Shown piece by piece: positions 41,564 to 52,740 of a stretch of 64,000 nt of DNA. The DNA lies in contig NC_045151.1 in NCBI RefSeq assembly GCF_008831285.2, forward strand, positions 6,897,682-6,961,681, read 5' to 3'. This stretch comes from Nymphaea colorata. Lineage: Eukaryota > Streptophyta > Magnoliopsida > Nymphaeales > Nymphaeaceae. The notes beneath the pieces are model-generated. The model made no database searches. It was given only the letters and a program-made list of their open reading frames with translations, and was not told the DNA's origin. The position numbers and the translations under genes were made by a program. Positions within the stretch are counted from its first letter, which is position 1, and each line of letters opens with the position of its first letter.

Positions 41564-43100
41564 TTAGCTGGCGTTAATTCTTAGCGTCGTGCAATGGAAA
41601 GTGCAGAAGAGGTTGAAGATGAGAGGGGAATCATTATCTTTGATTCTTTAACCGTGCCAATCTATTTCCTCAAATCCAATAAATTCGAGCTCCAATATTT
41701 CTTTTTTGTTCAATCAATCTTAGGGGCTGTGCCAAATGAAGACACTTTTATCAAGTATGACTGTTTTACAACATGGGACAACTAGGACATCGGCAAATAT
41801 GCACTTGAACATCGTATAGATGCATCAGTTCCACTCCATCAGCCATGGAAGAAGAAAAAAAGTTTAAACCCAGTGAATAATTTTTTGAACCTTTGTTCCA
41901 CCACTCTTGAGTATTATAAGAAACCATCTTAGATAAATTTGTCCACGCTTCGCAAATTCTTAGAAAAGATGAGTAGCTCCCATTCCTAAAATTTCCTGCT
42001 TCTGGTTCCTTGCGGAAAGTTAACGTGTAAATGACAACTTTACCAGCCTTTGACGCCGCCAGGTGTTATGTCCATGGAGTGCCGTAGCGTAGGTTCTCAT
42101 AAAAACTGAGATATATATGGCTGGTGCAAAGTCTAAATAACTTTATTTGAACACTATTGTTATTGCTTACGTCATGTTTCAGTTTAGGTGAAGAATCTCG
42201 AGTCTCTCTACATTGTGGTAAGTTTACCAATCATATTTGATCCTACCAATTACTACAATATCATCCTGCTCCCTTAAATTGGCCGACATCACTCATTATA
42301 TTTTAGACATAGAAGCTGTTAGGATTGCACCGACTGTAGGCTGTAGCCGACCTTTCCAGCGCTTCCATTGCTTTTGTTTGTAATAAGCCAAGATTCTTGA
42401 AACGTTACTGTCTGCCTTGATTAATTATTTGCAGTCAATACCAAGATACCATGTGCGGAATCTTTTATAGTCTATCGTTCACGGTTCAAGTTTATTGCAT
42501 AAATATTCTTAGAAGTCTAGAGGGAGTGACGTACATTACAAAGCTTACAAATGCACAAGCACGCGCACTTTACTGTGACTGCGTTTGGCTCCGCCCATGA
42601 ATATGGGCTGAGAAGCGACCTTGCATGCTCCGCATTTGGGAAGAAGTGGGAGGGAAGCAACGGTTGGAAGTTCCCGTCCCCTCGTTCCGCCATTGCAACT
42701 TTGCAAGAAGGAGAGGTACGTTTCTAAGTGCAAAGAAAGAGCAAAAAAGATACCAGACAACTGGACGAGTTCTCTCCTACCTTATAATTTGAATAGAAAG
42801 AGAAAGAGAGAGATATTATAGATTATTTGTGGACTCCCCCGGTCTCTCACGTTCGAATATTCATCCCTTCCAAATGTTTCCTCAGGCCTGACACACAACT
42901 TGGGCATGCCTGTACAAATGAAGCACGAAAATACCTCTTAGGCTTCTTGTTAGCATGTGGCATGCCTGGAGAAAAAGCGTACAAGGTGGGGACTTGGCCT
43001 TTCTCCTTGGTGTTAGAGGATCATCCAGGTTCTTTTTGGATGCAGGGAAAAAGAAGGAAAGGAATGGATGAAGCAGGAATGGAAAGGAAAAGAAATAAAA
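41564..43100. other. Intergenic stretch with pyrimidine/purine tract
   Basis: No gene is recognised. A GC-richer piece (about 42560-42720) and a GAAAGGAAATG-type purine tract (about 43036-43140) are present. The latter begins TTTTTGGATGCAGGGAAAAAG, an inverted relative of the C/T-rich tracts at 14565 and 53060. Confidence 0.3.
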
Positions 43101-43139
43101 GGAATGAAAAAGAAATGAGAGAAAAGGAAAGGAAATGAA

Positions 43140-44110
43140 ATATATGATTATAAAAGTTTATTTGGATAGAAAGGAAATGAATGATGTTTGTTTATACTAT
43201 ATAAAGGAAAGAAAAAAAGAGAATTTAAGTTGGTTTACAATAAGGCTCCCAACACTTAAGAACTTATTATTCAAGTAAAAGTATTTTCAATTTAATTATA
43301 TATCCCAATTCTACAATGCCACATGTTAATTTTAAAAAGATTATGTTACACCTTAGCTTAATTTTTTTTATTTTAATGAAAAATAATCAAATTAAATACT
43401 CAATGATGCCTAGCTAAAAGACATGGTTCTTTCCAATACTTAATTTTTAAACATTCTTTTAAATTAAGAAAAAAAAAGAATCTTTAGATGTGGATGGCTT
43501 TAAATAATGAAAAACAATATATTCTTGATTTTGACTTTCTTGTCATTGTGTAGGACTTAATTTTATAATAATGCTTAAATTTAAGTTAGAAGCTATACTA
43601 GATTGAACAAAAAAATAGTTGCTAATATATACATACATACATATATACATACATATATATATATAAGCATCAAGATATTTCATGCCAATATTCACAAGTA
43701 ATAGGATGTACTATCGATGAAAAAAAAAATATCAGTCACAATAGGAGCAATTGTGTCTTTCTGTGTTCGTATTCCCCATTATAATTGAAGTATATCAAAT
43801 ATATATCTAAAGCATTTTCAGCATAGATTTAACATCCAAGGCAGTAAAAGAGGAGCCACACACACAAGACATTTAAATCTATAGGAGTAAATTTCACAAA
43901 AATTTAGAGCATTCAAACACAATGTCGCTGCATTGAATAATTGTTTAACCACAAAAAAATCACATAAACAAAAAAAATGACATTCATGGCTTAGATAACT
44001 TTAGCTCGCATGCTAAATAAGACACTTTTTTGCTTAGAAAAAGGACATCCAAAAAATGTTTCCATCCTGTATTTATCATCAGTAAGATGAAGATATGCTT
44101 CAGTTTTTAA
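43140..44110. other. AT-rich stretch upstream of the Harbinger remnant
   Basis: No gene is recognised. A TACA/TATA microsatellite lies at about 43626-43665. The stretch may include the eroded end of the PIF/Harbinger element, but no terminal inverted repeat was identified. Confidence 0.3.
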
Positions 44111-44920
44111 CTTTTTTCAAGACCAATGGCTTCAAGTACTGGAAATATATATTGTTTAGAGTATTTATTTGACTGTTTGGGCTCGTGTACAACATTACAT
44201 TTTTCAATTGCATTATCAACTCTCTCAAAATTGTGTTCCATTTTCTCAAGGTCTTTCAAATCATCTTCATTTGCACTTCTCCTCCTTTTGTCCTTTAGTG
44301 ATGAACCTGTACTAGCTTCACCTTGGAGTTCATACTCTTCTCCAAGATTGACAAATAGTTGTAATATTGTTTAATTTTGAGAAACCATTCATCAATAAGT
44401 TGAATTGTAACGTCAGTACTCTCAATCATTGAAGCAATTCGGCTGCATTTCTTTGGTTGTGATCGATCATTCCCTTGTCGATCGATTATTACCAAATAAA
44501 TTTACTAACTTCTCATAGTTTAGAACAAATGTTGCCCTCCACTTTTTTGCCATTGGATTTGCCTATATAAAGAAACACAAAGAAAGATAACAACAATAGA
44601 GAAATTCATATTTAACATAAAAAATTGTTTACCAAACCAATAAGTAGTTAAATTGTTAAAGATAAAATTGGATACATCTATTAATGGCTTCTATACTTTG
44701 GGTTCAACTGTCCATGTATTTGTCCTTAAATCAATGCCAAATATATTCAAACTATTTCTAAAGAGGTCATAGCAGCTATTGAATTTAGACTTCATTTTCA
44801 TTCAATTTTTCATGTGAACTTTGGTGAACCTTTTGCTTAGCTTATCATTCAGCTTTGTCAAACATGACCACATGGAGTTGTAGTAAAAGTACCATTCATT
44901 CTGTTTCCGGTTATTTGCTG
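44110..44920 (-). pseudogene. Myb/SANT-like DNA-binding protein remnant of a Harbinger element
   Basis: On the - strand the segment near 44900-44700 reads NGTFTTTP, LNDKLSKRFTKVHMKN and DLRTNTWTVEPKV. Then, near 44545-44480, comes YEKLVNLFGNN. These match the Myb/SANT-like domain (Myb_DNA-bind_3) of proteins encoded beside PIF/Harbinger transposases and in related plant genes. A tail follows with DEWFLKIKQYYNYLSILEKS and an acidic/basic stretch near 44290-44200. Stops and frameshifts break it. In active Harbinger elements this protein helps the transposase enter the nucleus and bind the element ends. Confidence 0.65.
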
Positions 44921-45179
44921 AAGCAATAATATATTAATGAACTCATCATCTATAGATTGGCTCTATTGTATCTTACTAGCCTCTTATCCATTTGTATGTG
45001 CATGCTTTTTCGTCATTGTTTTTAACTACATGCAGAGTAAAATAAGATTAGAAAATATGTACATAATGGAAAGAAAAAACCACATGTGATTAACAAAAGA
45101 TCAAATAATTAAATCAAAAGAACATCTACAATGACACATAATACAAGAGTAAAAAAATCAACATGCCCTGTATACACAG

Positions 45180-46380
45180 TTAATCAACGTATTGAAGCTT
45201 AAAGTTGAGAGTGTTGCCATATGGTTGAAGAGATGCATTGTAGTGTAAATTCTCCAATCCTATACTCTTCAGCTACATCATCTTGAACAAAATAATTTTC
45301 ACTAGGTTGATTCATAAGTTCTACAACAACATCTTCAATAATGTTAGCATTTGGACCAAAGCCTGTAAGAAAGTTGTGCAATATATAAGATGATTTTTGA
45401 CTGTGTATTATAAGAATAGGCTGACTTTGTCCAACTAGCCATAAGTGGGAAACTTTTCTTTAAGACACAAAATGATCTTTTAATGATTTCACAAAGACTC
45501 ATGTCAAATATTAAATAACTCATTTCCATTTTGCAGGCCTCACTTGGAACATTCTTTCAAGTAATATCCCACACCTATAAAGTGTGCAATAAATTCATGG
45601 TTTAATGAAATACCAACATTGACAATATAATATTTAATAAAACCAATGAACACAAGTCATATTGTTAAGCTTATATTTCAAAACATTATTAAATTATATA
45701 AGCTTTAAATTGCAATTACTTATAAGAATTCTTATCTTCTTGTTTTAAATCAATACATTTTTTTATTATTCTTTAATCAGAAGCATTTTCGTGCCAATCA
45801 GCTAGATCAATTACACCAATACAATTTTGAAATACAAGTGTTACTGCAATATTGGCAAATTATGTAGTACAAAAAATAAGTTAATTTTTTTTATTGCTTG
45901 TGAGTATAGATAAAATCTATTATTGTTTCATTTGGCACAGTTGATCCCTTAGGTTGTTGAATGAATTTGTCTTCGTAGAATAATTGAACTCAATAATTTG
46001 TGAAAATATCGTGAAAGTGTCTTTGTTGACCGATGCAACCAAATCTAAGCCATTCGATGTTTATATGTATAAGATAACACAATAAGGAAGAAAGTAGCTT
46101 ATTCTTCTAATTTACAATGTTTTGTACCACATGTCCACCGTCATGTAGAAGGATATCACATAACTTTGAAAGTTGACATGCCCATGCATGTTATATTGCA
46201 GCATTGTATATCATCATATGATTTATACATAATTTGATTTCTAGTCTTCTGTTTTTCTTCATAGGATAGTCCAATTGATTGATGCACAAGTTGTTGTTGG
46301 CTTTGTCTTTGACATATGAAATAATAAAAAATATAACATAAAAGTAGAACCACAAATCGTTGTTGTTTTTTCATCCATGT
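45180..46380 (-). pseudogene. PIF/Harbinger (DDE_Tnp_4) transposase remnant
   Basis: The - strand begins near 46374 with VLLLCYIFYYFICQRQSQQQ, LSYEEKQKTRNQIM and CCNITCMGMSTF, the usual N-terminus of plant Harbinger transposases. The middle gives HFHDIFTNY and QQPKGSTVPNE (near 46020-45920). The C-terminal part gives IIKRSFCVLKKSFPLMASW (from about 45490) and, after a frameshift, LHNFLTGFGPNANIIEDVV (near 45385-45325), matching the family's VLHNF motif. Long decayed gaps separate the blocks and the catalytic acidic residues cannot all be placed. It lies upstream of the Myb-like remnant in the same orientation, the two-gene layout of this superfamily. Confidence 0.72.
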
Positions 46381-46599
46381 CGTATAAACTGTCCTTTATT
46401 GTGATGCCTTATGACTTTCTAATATGAGACATGGCAAACAAATAACTTGGTCCATTTAAATCCAGTGGAAATAAGTGTACAACAAACAAGTTTGCTTTTT
46501 ACTACATCAAGGAGGTTGAAATAAGTTAAACAAATATTTGTAATTACAATTCATAGGCAAATATAAAAAAATAGACATAAAAAAAGTTAACTTGTTTTT

Positions 46600-47123
46600 G
46601 TCTGCTATCAAACACGACTTTGTCTTCATTCTCTGCCATTGGCAGAATGTGCTTCGGTAGAAGATAAAGGGTAGGGAGGGACCGTGCTCTTCTATGTTGC
46701 CATCTACAAAGGACCCCTACTCCACTGTCATCAATGATGACAAATCTTGCCATCATCTAGTGATGACGGTGGAGTAGGGAGGAAGAGTGCCCCTCTCACT
46801 TTTATACCATTAACAGAATAGTGGGACGGTTGGGCCCTCCTTTGTCAATGGCAGCAAACGGAAGGGCCCAACCATTTCCTGGTCCCTCATTAGCACTATG
46901 ACGTGTCTCGTTCAGACGGTTGAGAAAGGAGAAGGGCTGGGCCCTTCCTTTTGCATCTTTCAATAGGGGAGGGCCTGAACCTTTCCTATTATGCCATTGG
47001 CACCAGAGCCATCATCCGGAGCTAACAGAGAAGCAGGTTAAAGGGCTTAGCCCTTCCCTCTACAGATGATGACAGGGGAGGGCCTGACCCTTCCCTTTGC
47101 TTCCGTCAATAGGGAAGGGCCAA
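46600..47123. repeat. Degenerate internal repeats flanking the LTR element (left)
   Basis: Phrases such as CAGAATAGTGGGACGGTTGG (near 46814), AGGGAAGGGCC and CTACAGATGATGAC (near 47064) recur within this block and again right of the LTR element, at 52463 and 52699. The block therefore appears to be one half of a repetitive region that the LTR element interrupted or duplicated. Confidence 0.65.
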
Positions 47124-47506
47124 TGTTCGATTTTCATCCACGGAACGACGTTTGTGATCGGCATTGAGTCTACGCACCAGTGGCATCTCTAGCGTAAGAG
47201 GAAACAACTATGACAGATAGATAAATAGAGGAAGAAGCAAAAGAGAAGACAGGGTTAGGATAGTTTCTCGAGTTTGCTTCTGGGAGGCAGCGGCTAGGGT
47301 AATCTCACCATTAGCCTTAAGGTGAAATTAGTTGGGCTTTTATAGACCGCCTCCTAAGGTTTTCCGATTCCCAGCAATGGTTATGGCTAGAGAGATTTGT
47401 GGTCAGTTTTCTTATTTAATCTCGTAATTGCAAGAGATCATAACAGTAAGTGGGCCCTCTTGTAGTTATAAGATGTAGAGATAGGGCTCAGGGCCACTAT
47501 CCAACA
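47124..47506 (-). repeat. 3' LTR of the non-autonomous element
   Basis: 383 bp. It matches the right LTR with many substitutions, so the insertion is not recent. On the - strand it starts TGTTGGATAGTGGCCCTGAG, immediately after the polypurine tract. Confidence 0.82.
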
Positions 47507-48699
47507 TCTCTTACTTGGCCATGAGACCGTCAAATAGCTTCTATTATTTGTAGATTTCCTTAATCTTTAGTTACGTGGTTTTTCATAATTGGTTTGTCTA
47601 TCATAACTTGAATTCTTGTTCAAGGTTTGTGGCAAGGTTTCCCATCACAACCTTTCAGATATATCTTAGCCCCATACGGGCTACTTGCTTGGCAAATAAA
47701 TCATTAGGAATTCTTTTTGTTAAAAATGCTAGCAATCATATGAATATATCTTTTGTTTTATTCATATATATGAAAACACTTAACTGCCTTAAAACAAGAC
47801 CAACCTAGATTTTCTTAATGTATATAATGACAAGCCAAATTAGAAAGCTTGTATCAAGTCAAACACACAAACTAATATACATTCAAAGCAAAGAGTATAT
47901 TTTCCTTTTATTGTTTTCTACAATTAATTAATTCCTTTAACAACAGAAGCTCCAAAGAGTTTCAAAGATTCATTCTAAACTCATGCAAGGCATATTCATG
48001 GGGCAATAATACTCAGACATGCTCTCATTTTTCAAATGTTGATAGTCATCTAACTCATTTACAACATACGCAATCATTATTGTGACTTTATGCATATAAA
48101 AAAATATAATTATCTCGATGACTATTTTAAATTGCACAAGGATTTTCATCTTGTACTGTCTTTATCAATATAACCTTGTATCAAATATTTAACTCACCAT
48201 ATATGAAAGCAAATTTCCGCATTATCAAAAGCGAATCTCTCATTCACTGACATGTCAGACTTACCATTTATTTCATCAAGGTCAATAAGTAGCTCCATCA
48301 ACAAATGCATTCAACTGCAATTTAAATATAACCAAAGAGCATTCTACCTTTGTGACTTAGAAATGTCTTAAAAATTAGAGGAATCAAACTCAGTTAGTTA
48401 TGTCCCTAATTGATCCATAAATCGATCTACAAGACGATCAATGAACTTAATAAGCTTCAGTTGGTTTATTGTCAAATTGATTCTCAGTTACTTCGTTGCT
48501 TGTCTACTTAATATGTCAGATAAATCAAACTTGATCATCATTAGAGTCATTGTATTTGTATTATTATTCAAACACCTCAATCTCATGCATAAAATATCAC
48601 ATACCCTACCTTTATTTGTTATCCAATACATATGTATTTGCAAACATATTCTTTAATTTCTATATCTACATTTGACATGCATTCTTGATCTCCAAATAT

Positions 48700-50600
48700 C
48701 TCAATATGGATATAGTTAGTGGGGATTTCATTATATTCATGAGTGTTATCTTACACCTCATGCAAATATTGGACAAAAAAATTCATTCTTTAACAAAAAC
48801 TTAGTAGCATACTAGCATAGTTGGATCCACAAATGAACAAATAGCATAATCCTTGGACCTAATATAAGAAGGATATTGATGTTTAACCATATATCCAAAT
48901 ATATATATTCAATTTTGGATCAAGGCTGTATGTAAGGTGGATCTCAAGTAATAAAACAGATCAAATACTAAATGTTACATGAATATAACAGTTCAGATTA
49001 TATTAGCATGGATCCAAACTAGCAATATCTACAATACAACTAATATAAATTTACTTTGAAAGGATGCAAGTTTGGATCAATACTAGTACATCTTTCTTTT
49101 GAGAAAATCAAGTTATCATCTACTAGCACTTTAGTGCTATAAAGCTTCAAATAAACACATTCTTGCCAATATGGATTTTAGTTCAAGAGTGTTATATGAC
49201 ATGTATTATAAACAGATTTATTTTCATAAAAGAAGGAGCAAATGAAGTTTTATTCAATAGTTCCCTAGAATAATTTTAGACCAAGAACGGTAACAAATAT
49301 CACATTATGATAATATCAAAAAGCAAACATGGCAACTTATATTGGAACTCAATGTAAACAGGATATGGATTTTTCCCACATATCTGAAGAAGTCAATTTA
49401 GATTTGAGCCTAAACTTTGCATGTTGTAGATTTCACCAGCTCAAATGTAGAAGTTTAGATCATATCAACATATATCCATACACAACAATAGAAAAAGATA
49501 ACTAATATCTCGTCCCAAATAACAATCTAGTTCCTTAAGTCAACACCAAATATTTTCTTTTTCTCACTTTTAATGTGACGCAAATCTAAATCCATACCAG
49601 GTAGCCATTTCTAATAAGAACAAATAAACTTTCATGTATTAGAACTTTTAGTACAATAGATCTTCAAGTAAAAAAAATATTCCTTAATATGACTTTCAAT
49701 GTTTAAGAGTGCTATCTTACAACTACAGGCAAAAGACAAACATGATGATCTATTGGATTCAATGTAAGTATGGATATTTGGAACCAATGATCTAAACAAG
49801 TTAGTTTGTACCTAAATTAATCATGAACCAAGCACGATGTTATATGGATCTCACCATGTCTAAGAGTGTTGATTTATACTTCTTAGCATGCCAACATACA
49901 ATAACATAATCATTCCTTTTAACTAGGATAAACATACAGTAATATAATCTTTGTTCAGAGAGTATTCTTTCATAAGGAGCAAAATAAGTTCATCTTTTGG
50001 CACTCTAGTGCCTTGTACATTGAATATGTACAACTCGTAAAATCATTAAATATAAAAAATTAATGCATATCATAATATGTTTAGATCCAATATAAACAAG
50101 ATATAAATCTTGAACAAAAGGTGAAAACTGGTCCAATTAGATCTTGCTTCAAAAGAGTACAACGTTTATTGTGAGATCCAAATTCAATAGCTAAATGGAT
50201 ATATAAAACAAAATTCTAGTCATATCTAAAGTCAGCATGGACCCAAGATGACAAAGAATATCCACAAAGCAAGCATAATAATATATATTTAACCAACATA
50301 AACATGATATGGATTTTTAACCAATATCCAAACAAATTAAGATCTGAATATTTCATGAACCAAAACTGATAATAAATATGGATCGTAAATAACGATTAGT
50401 TCCAAAGCAAAAATCCAAATTGTTATACAGATTCAAATCATACCAATGTGGATCCAAACACAATGATAGAATCAATATATATTTAAACAATGAAAGAGGA
50501 TCCAAATTGAAATAAAATATGAACATGATTAAGCATAATATCCTTATCCAAATAAGATTTTAGCTAATGTCAGAAAGACAAAGTTTTTACCATCATTGGG
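48700..50600. repeat. Diverged 0.4-0.5 kb repeats inside the LTR element
   Basis: The AT-rich interior repeats a loose theme. GATATGGATTTTTAACC-like sequence is followed by ATATCCAAACAAATTA-like sequence near 48870, 49361, 49769 and 50301. A second theme around AGCACTTTAGTGCTATA recurs near 49123 and 50002. The repeats are strongly diverged and unequal in length. No protein is visible in any frame. Confidence 0.5.
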
Positions 50601-51084
50601 TCATGCACGCACAAAATAATAAAATTGCATAAGCATGCATACATGTTGCCAACCATTTATATTTCCGGTCATGGCCAGTTCTGAGGCTCCCACTCTAGAA
50701 GTCATTTCTTAGTTTTGAATTTTAATGGCAAACAAAGAACAATAAATGAAAGCAATATAAGGAATATCACATCAGAAAATCTCCAATAATATTCTAAAAC
50801 ATCACTTAGAAGCAAGGAGATCTCAATTTTAAATTTTTGAACGTAAATTTCCTTCTTTATTTTTAAAACTATATTTGGGACCCTCTTTTAGCAATTTTTA
50901 TAAGTCTAAGGGTATCTCTATGCAATTTCATATAAAATCACCTTGCGAGGAAGACAGTCGGTGTTGCAGCTGACGAGCAGCAGAGGAAGGACACAACCGA
51001 CAACACCACCATCTCCAATGACTTGCCACTATGGCTCTTTGACACGCTCAATCGACAAGGTGAGACATAGAACATTTCGCTTCC

Positions 51085-51690
51085 GCTTTTGTGTCGACAC
51101 CGCAACGTGCAGATGAGCCTTTGGTCTTGCTCCTACCCAACTCCCTTCTTCCCACAGCCGATCAATGTCTCTTGATCCCAACTGAGCTCATCTTCGATGG
51201 GTTCGACGAGTCTGGCTATGACCAATGCGGAGACATTCAAACACACCTCGATCGGTTCAAGGACGTCGACTCCCACACCCTAGCCAAGTTCCTTGACCGA
51301 CTAGTCAACAACGGCCGATCGGCCAAGTGGGTCACTTACTATGGTCATTTCTGCCATGGGTTGCAGACGTAGCAAGGTGTTTTAGCATTTCAATGGCTTC
51401 ATTCTTCTTGCAGCTGGGAGCTGTTAACGCCACTTACTACGTTCACTATCACAGAAAGCTCAACCTCCTGCCACCGGGGTCTGAACCTACCGCTCTAGTA
51501 CCAATTCTAGGCCTAGCTTCTCTAAAATTGAAGACCTGTCTTCCTTCCTCATTGTCCCAGAATCCATTCCGGCCTATCCCAACCTGCTGTTGAATCACTT
51601 CTGCAACATAGCAGATGAAATGCTTCTCAACTCCATCGAAGAGCTAGAAGCCGATTGGTCCCATGCTACCAGTGGCATGCCTTGACCCTA
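51085..51690 (+). pseudogene. UDP-glycosyltransferase (UGT74-like) N-terminal fragment
   Basis: The + strand reads FDGFDESGYDQCGDIQTHLD, then AKFLDRLVNNGRSAKWVTYY. After a shift come LPWVADVARCFSISMASFF and AVNATYYVHYHRKLNLLP, and after another shift LSSFLIVPESIPAYPNLLLN and FCNIADEMLLNSIEELEADW. These are successive landmarks of the N-terminal acceptor-binding half of plant family-1 UGTs, closest in style to UGT74. The N-terminal catalytic-histidine region is not clear and the C-terminal PSPG box is absent. At least two frameshifts and a final stop at 51683-51685 make it a pseudogene. It lies inside an LTR element and antisense to it, so it was probably captured by retrotransposition. Confidence 0.8.
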
Positions 51691-52030
51691 GAGCCTCAAG
51701 GAAAAAGGGAACGGAGTGACCAGAGCAGTGGCAAATACGGTCGACCTGCTACCTGCGCACTGCTCTTTGGTAGAGGTGATTTATTTCTATGACTCTTGTG
51801 TGCACAACATTTCTGATTTCTTATTATTATCAGTTTTTCCTTTCGTAATCCGCTATTAGAGTCTAATTTCATCTAGCATGCTTTAGCATCCAAGAGACAG
51901 GGTCTAAACAACATGTAAGAAAATGACAACATATATATATGGACACCGACAGAGTTCATTACATGCATCATAGGCACCACAAGAGACAATTGGACTTACT
52001 GGAATTCGAGAAACTTGGCTTTGATACCAA

Positions 52031-52424
52031 TGTTGGATTTTCATCCGCGGAATGATGTCTGTGTTCAGCACTGAGTCTGCACACCAGTGGTGTCTCCACC
52101 ATAAGAGGAGGCAGCAACTGTGACAGATAGAGAAAGAGAGGAAGAAGCAAAAGAGAAGATTGAGTTAGGCTAGTTTCTCGGGTTTGCTTCTGGGAGGCGC
52201 CGGCTAGGGTAATCTTACCATTAGCCTTAAGTTGAAATTAGCTGGACTTTTATAGACCGCCTCGTAGGGTTTCCCAATTCCCAACAATGGTTACGGCCAA
52301 AGAGATTGTGGTTAGTTTTCTTATTTGATCTCATAACTGCAAGAGATCCTAATTACAAGTGGGCCTCTTGCAGTTACAAGATGTAGAGATAGGGCTCAAG
52401 GCCACTATCCAATAGGGCCCAACA
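52031..52424 (-). repeat. 5' LTR of the non-autonomous element
   Basis: 394 bp, next to the primer-binding site at 52018-52030. Its far end differs from the other copy by a short TAGGGCCC-containing insertion before the final AACA. Confidence 0.8.
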
Positions 52425-52740
52425 CCCTCACCGTTCTATCGCAGAACAGTGAGATGGTCCGCAGAATAGTGGGAGGGTTGGATCCTCCACTATCGTCATC
52501 GGCAGAGGTAAGGGCTCGACCCGTCTCCCTACTCTGTCATCGAGGACAAGCGCTGTCATTTAGTGTTGACCATAGAGCAAGGGGGGAACAAACAAGGAGA
52601 ATGGAACAACATCTTTCCCCTATGTCAGCACTAGATGACGGAACGCATTTTCTATTGTTATTGCTGATGGCAGAGAAGGGGGAAAGGCCAAACCCTTTGC
52701 TCTACAGATGATGACGAGGGCGGGCCTGACCCTTCCATCA
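52425..52740. repeat. Degenerate repeats flanking the LTR element (right)
   Basis: CAGAATAGTGGGAGGGTTGG (52463) and CTACAGATGATGACGAGG (52699) are close relatives of phrases left of the LTR element (46814, 47064). An open frame at 52454-52711 resembles nothing known. Confidence 0.65.

Larger units (their letters stand above)
47124..52424 (-). mobile_element. Non-autonomous Copia-like LTR retrotransposon with captured gene
   Basis: Two similar LTRs bound it: 47124-47506 and 52031-52424. Both start TGTT, end AACA on the + strand, and share the same AGCAAAAGAGAAGA and TTTATAGACCGCCTC blocks. On the - strand TGGTATCAAAGCC, a Met-tRNA-type primer site, lies directly beside the right LTR. CCAAGTAAGAGA, a polypurine tract, adjoins the left one, so transcription runs leftward. 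No gag, integrase or reverse transcriptase is recognisable in the 4.5-kb interior. It instead holds an AT-rich repetitive stretch and a UDP-glycosyltransferase fragment in the opposite orientation. This fits a large retrotransposon derivative. The target duplication is unclear: AGGGCC occurs near both outer ends but not exactly at them. Confidence 0.82.

Noticed and set aside
52454-52711. 85-codon frame right of the LTR element
   Set aside because: It lies wholly within degenerate flanking repeats and resembles no protein.
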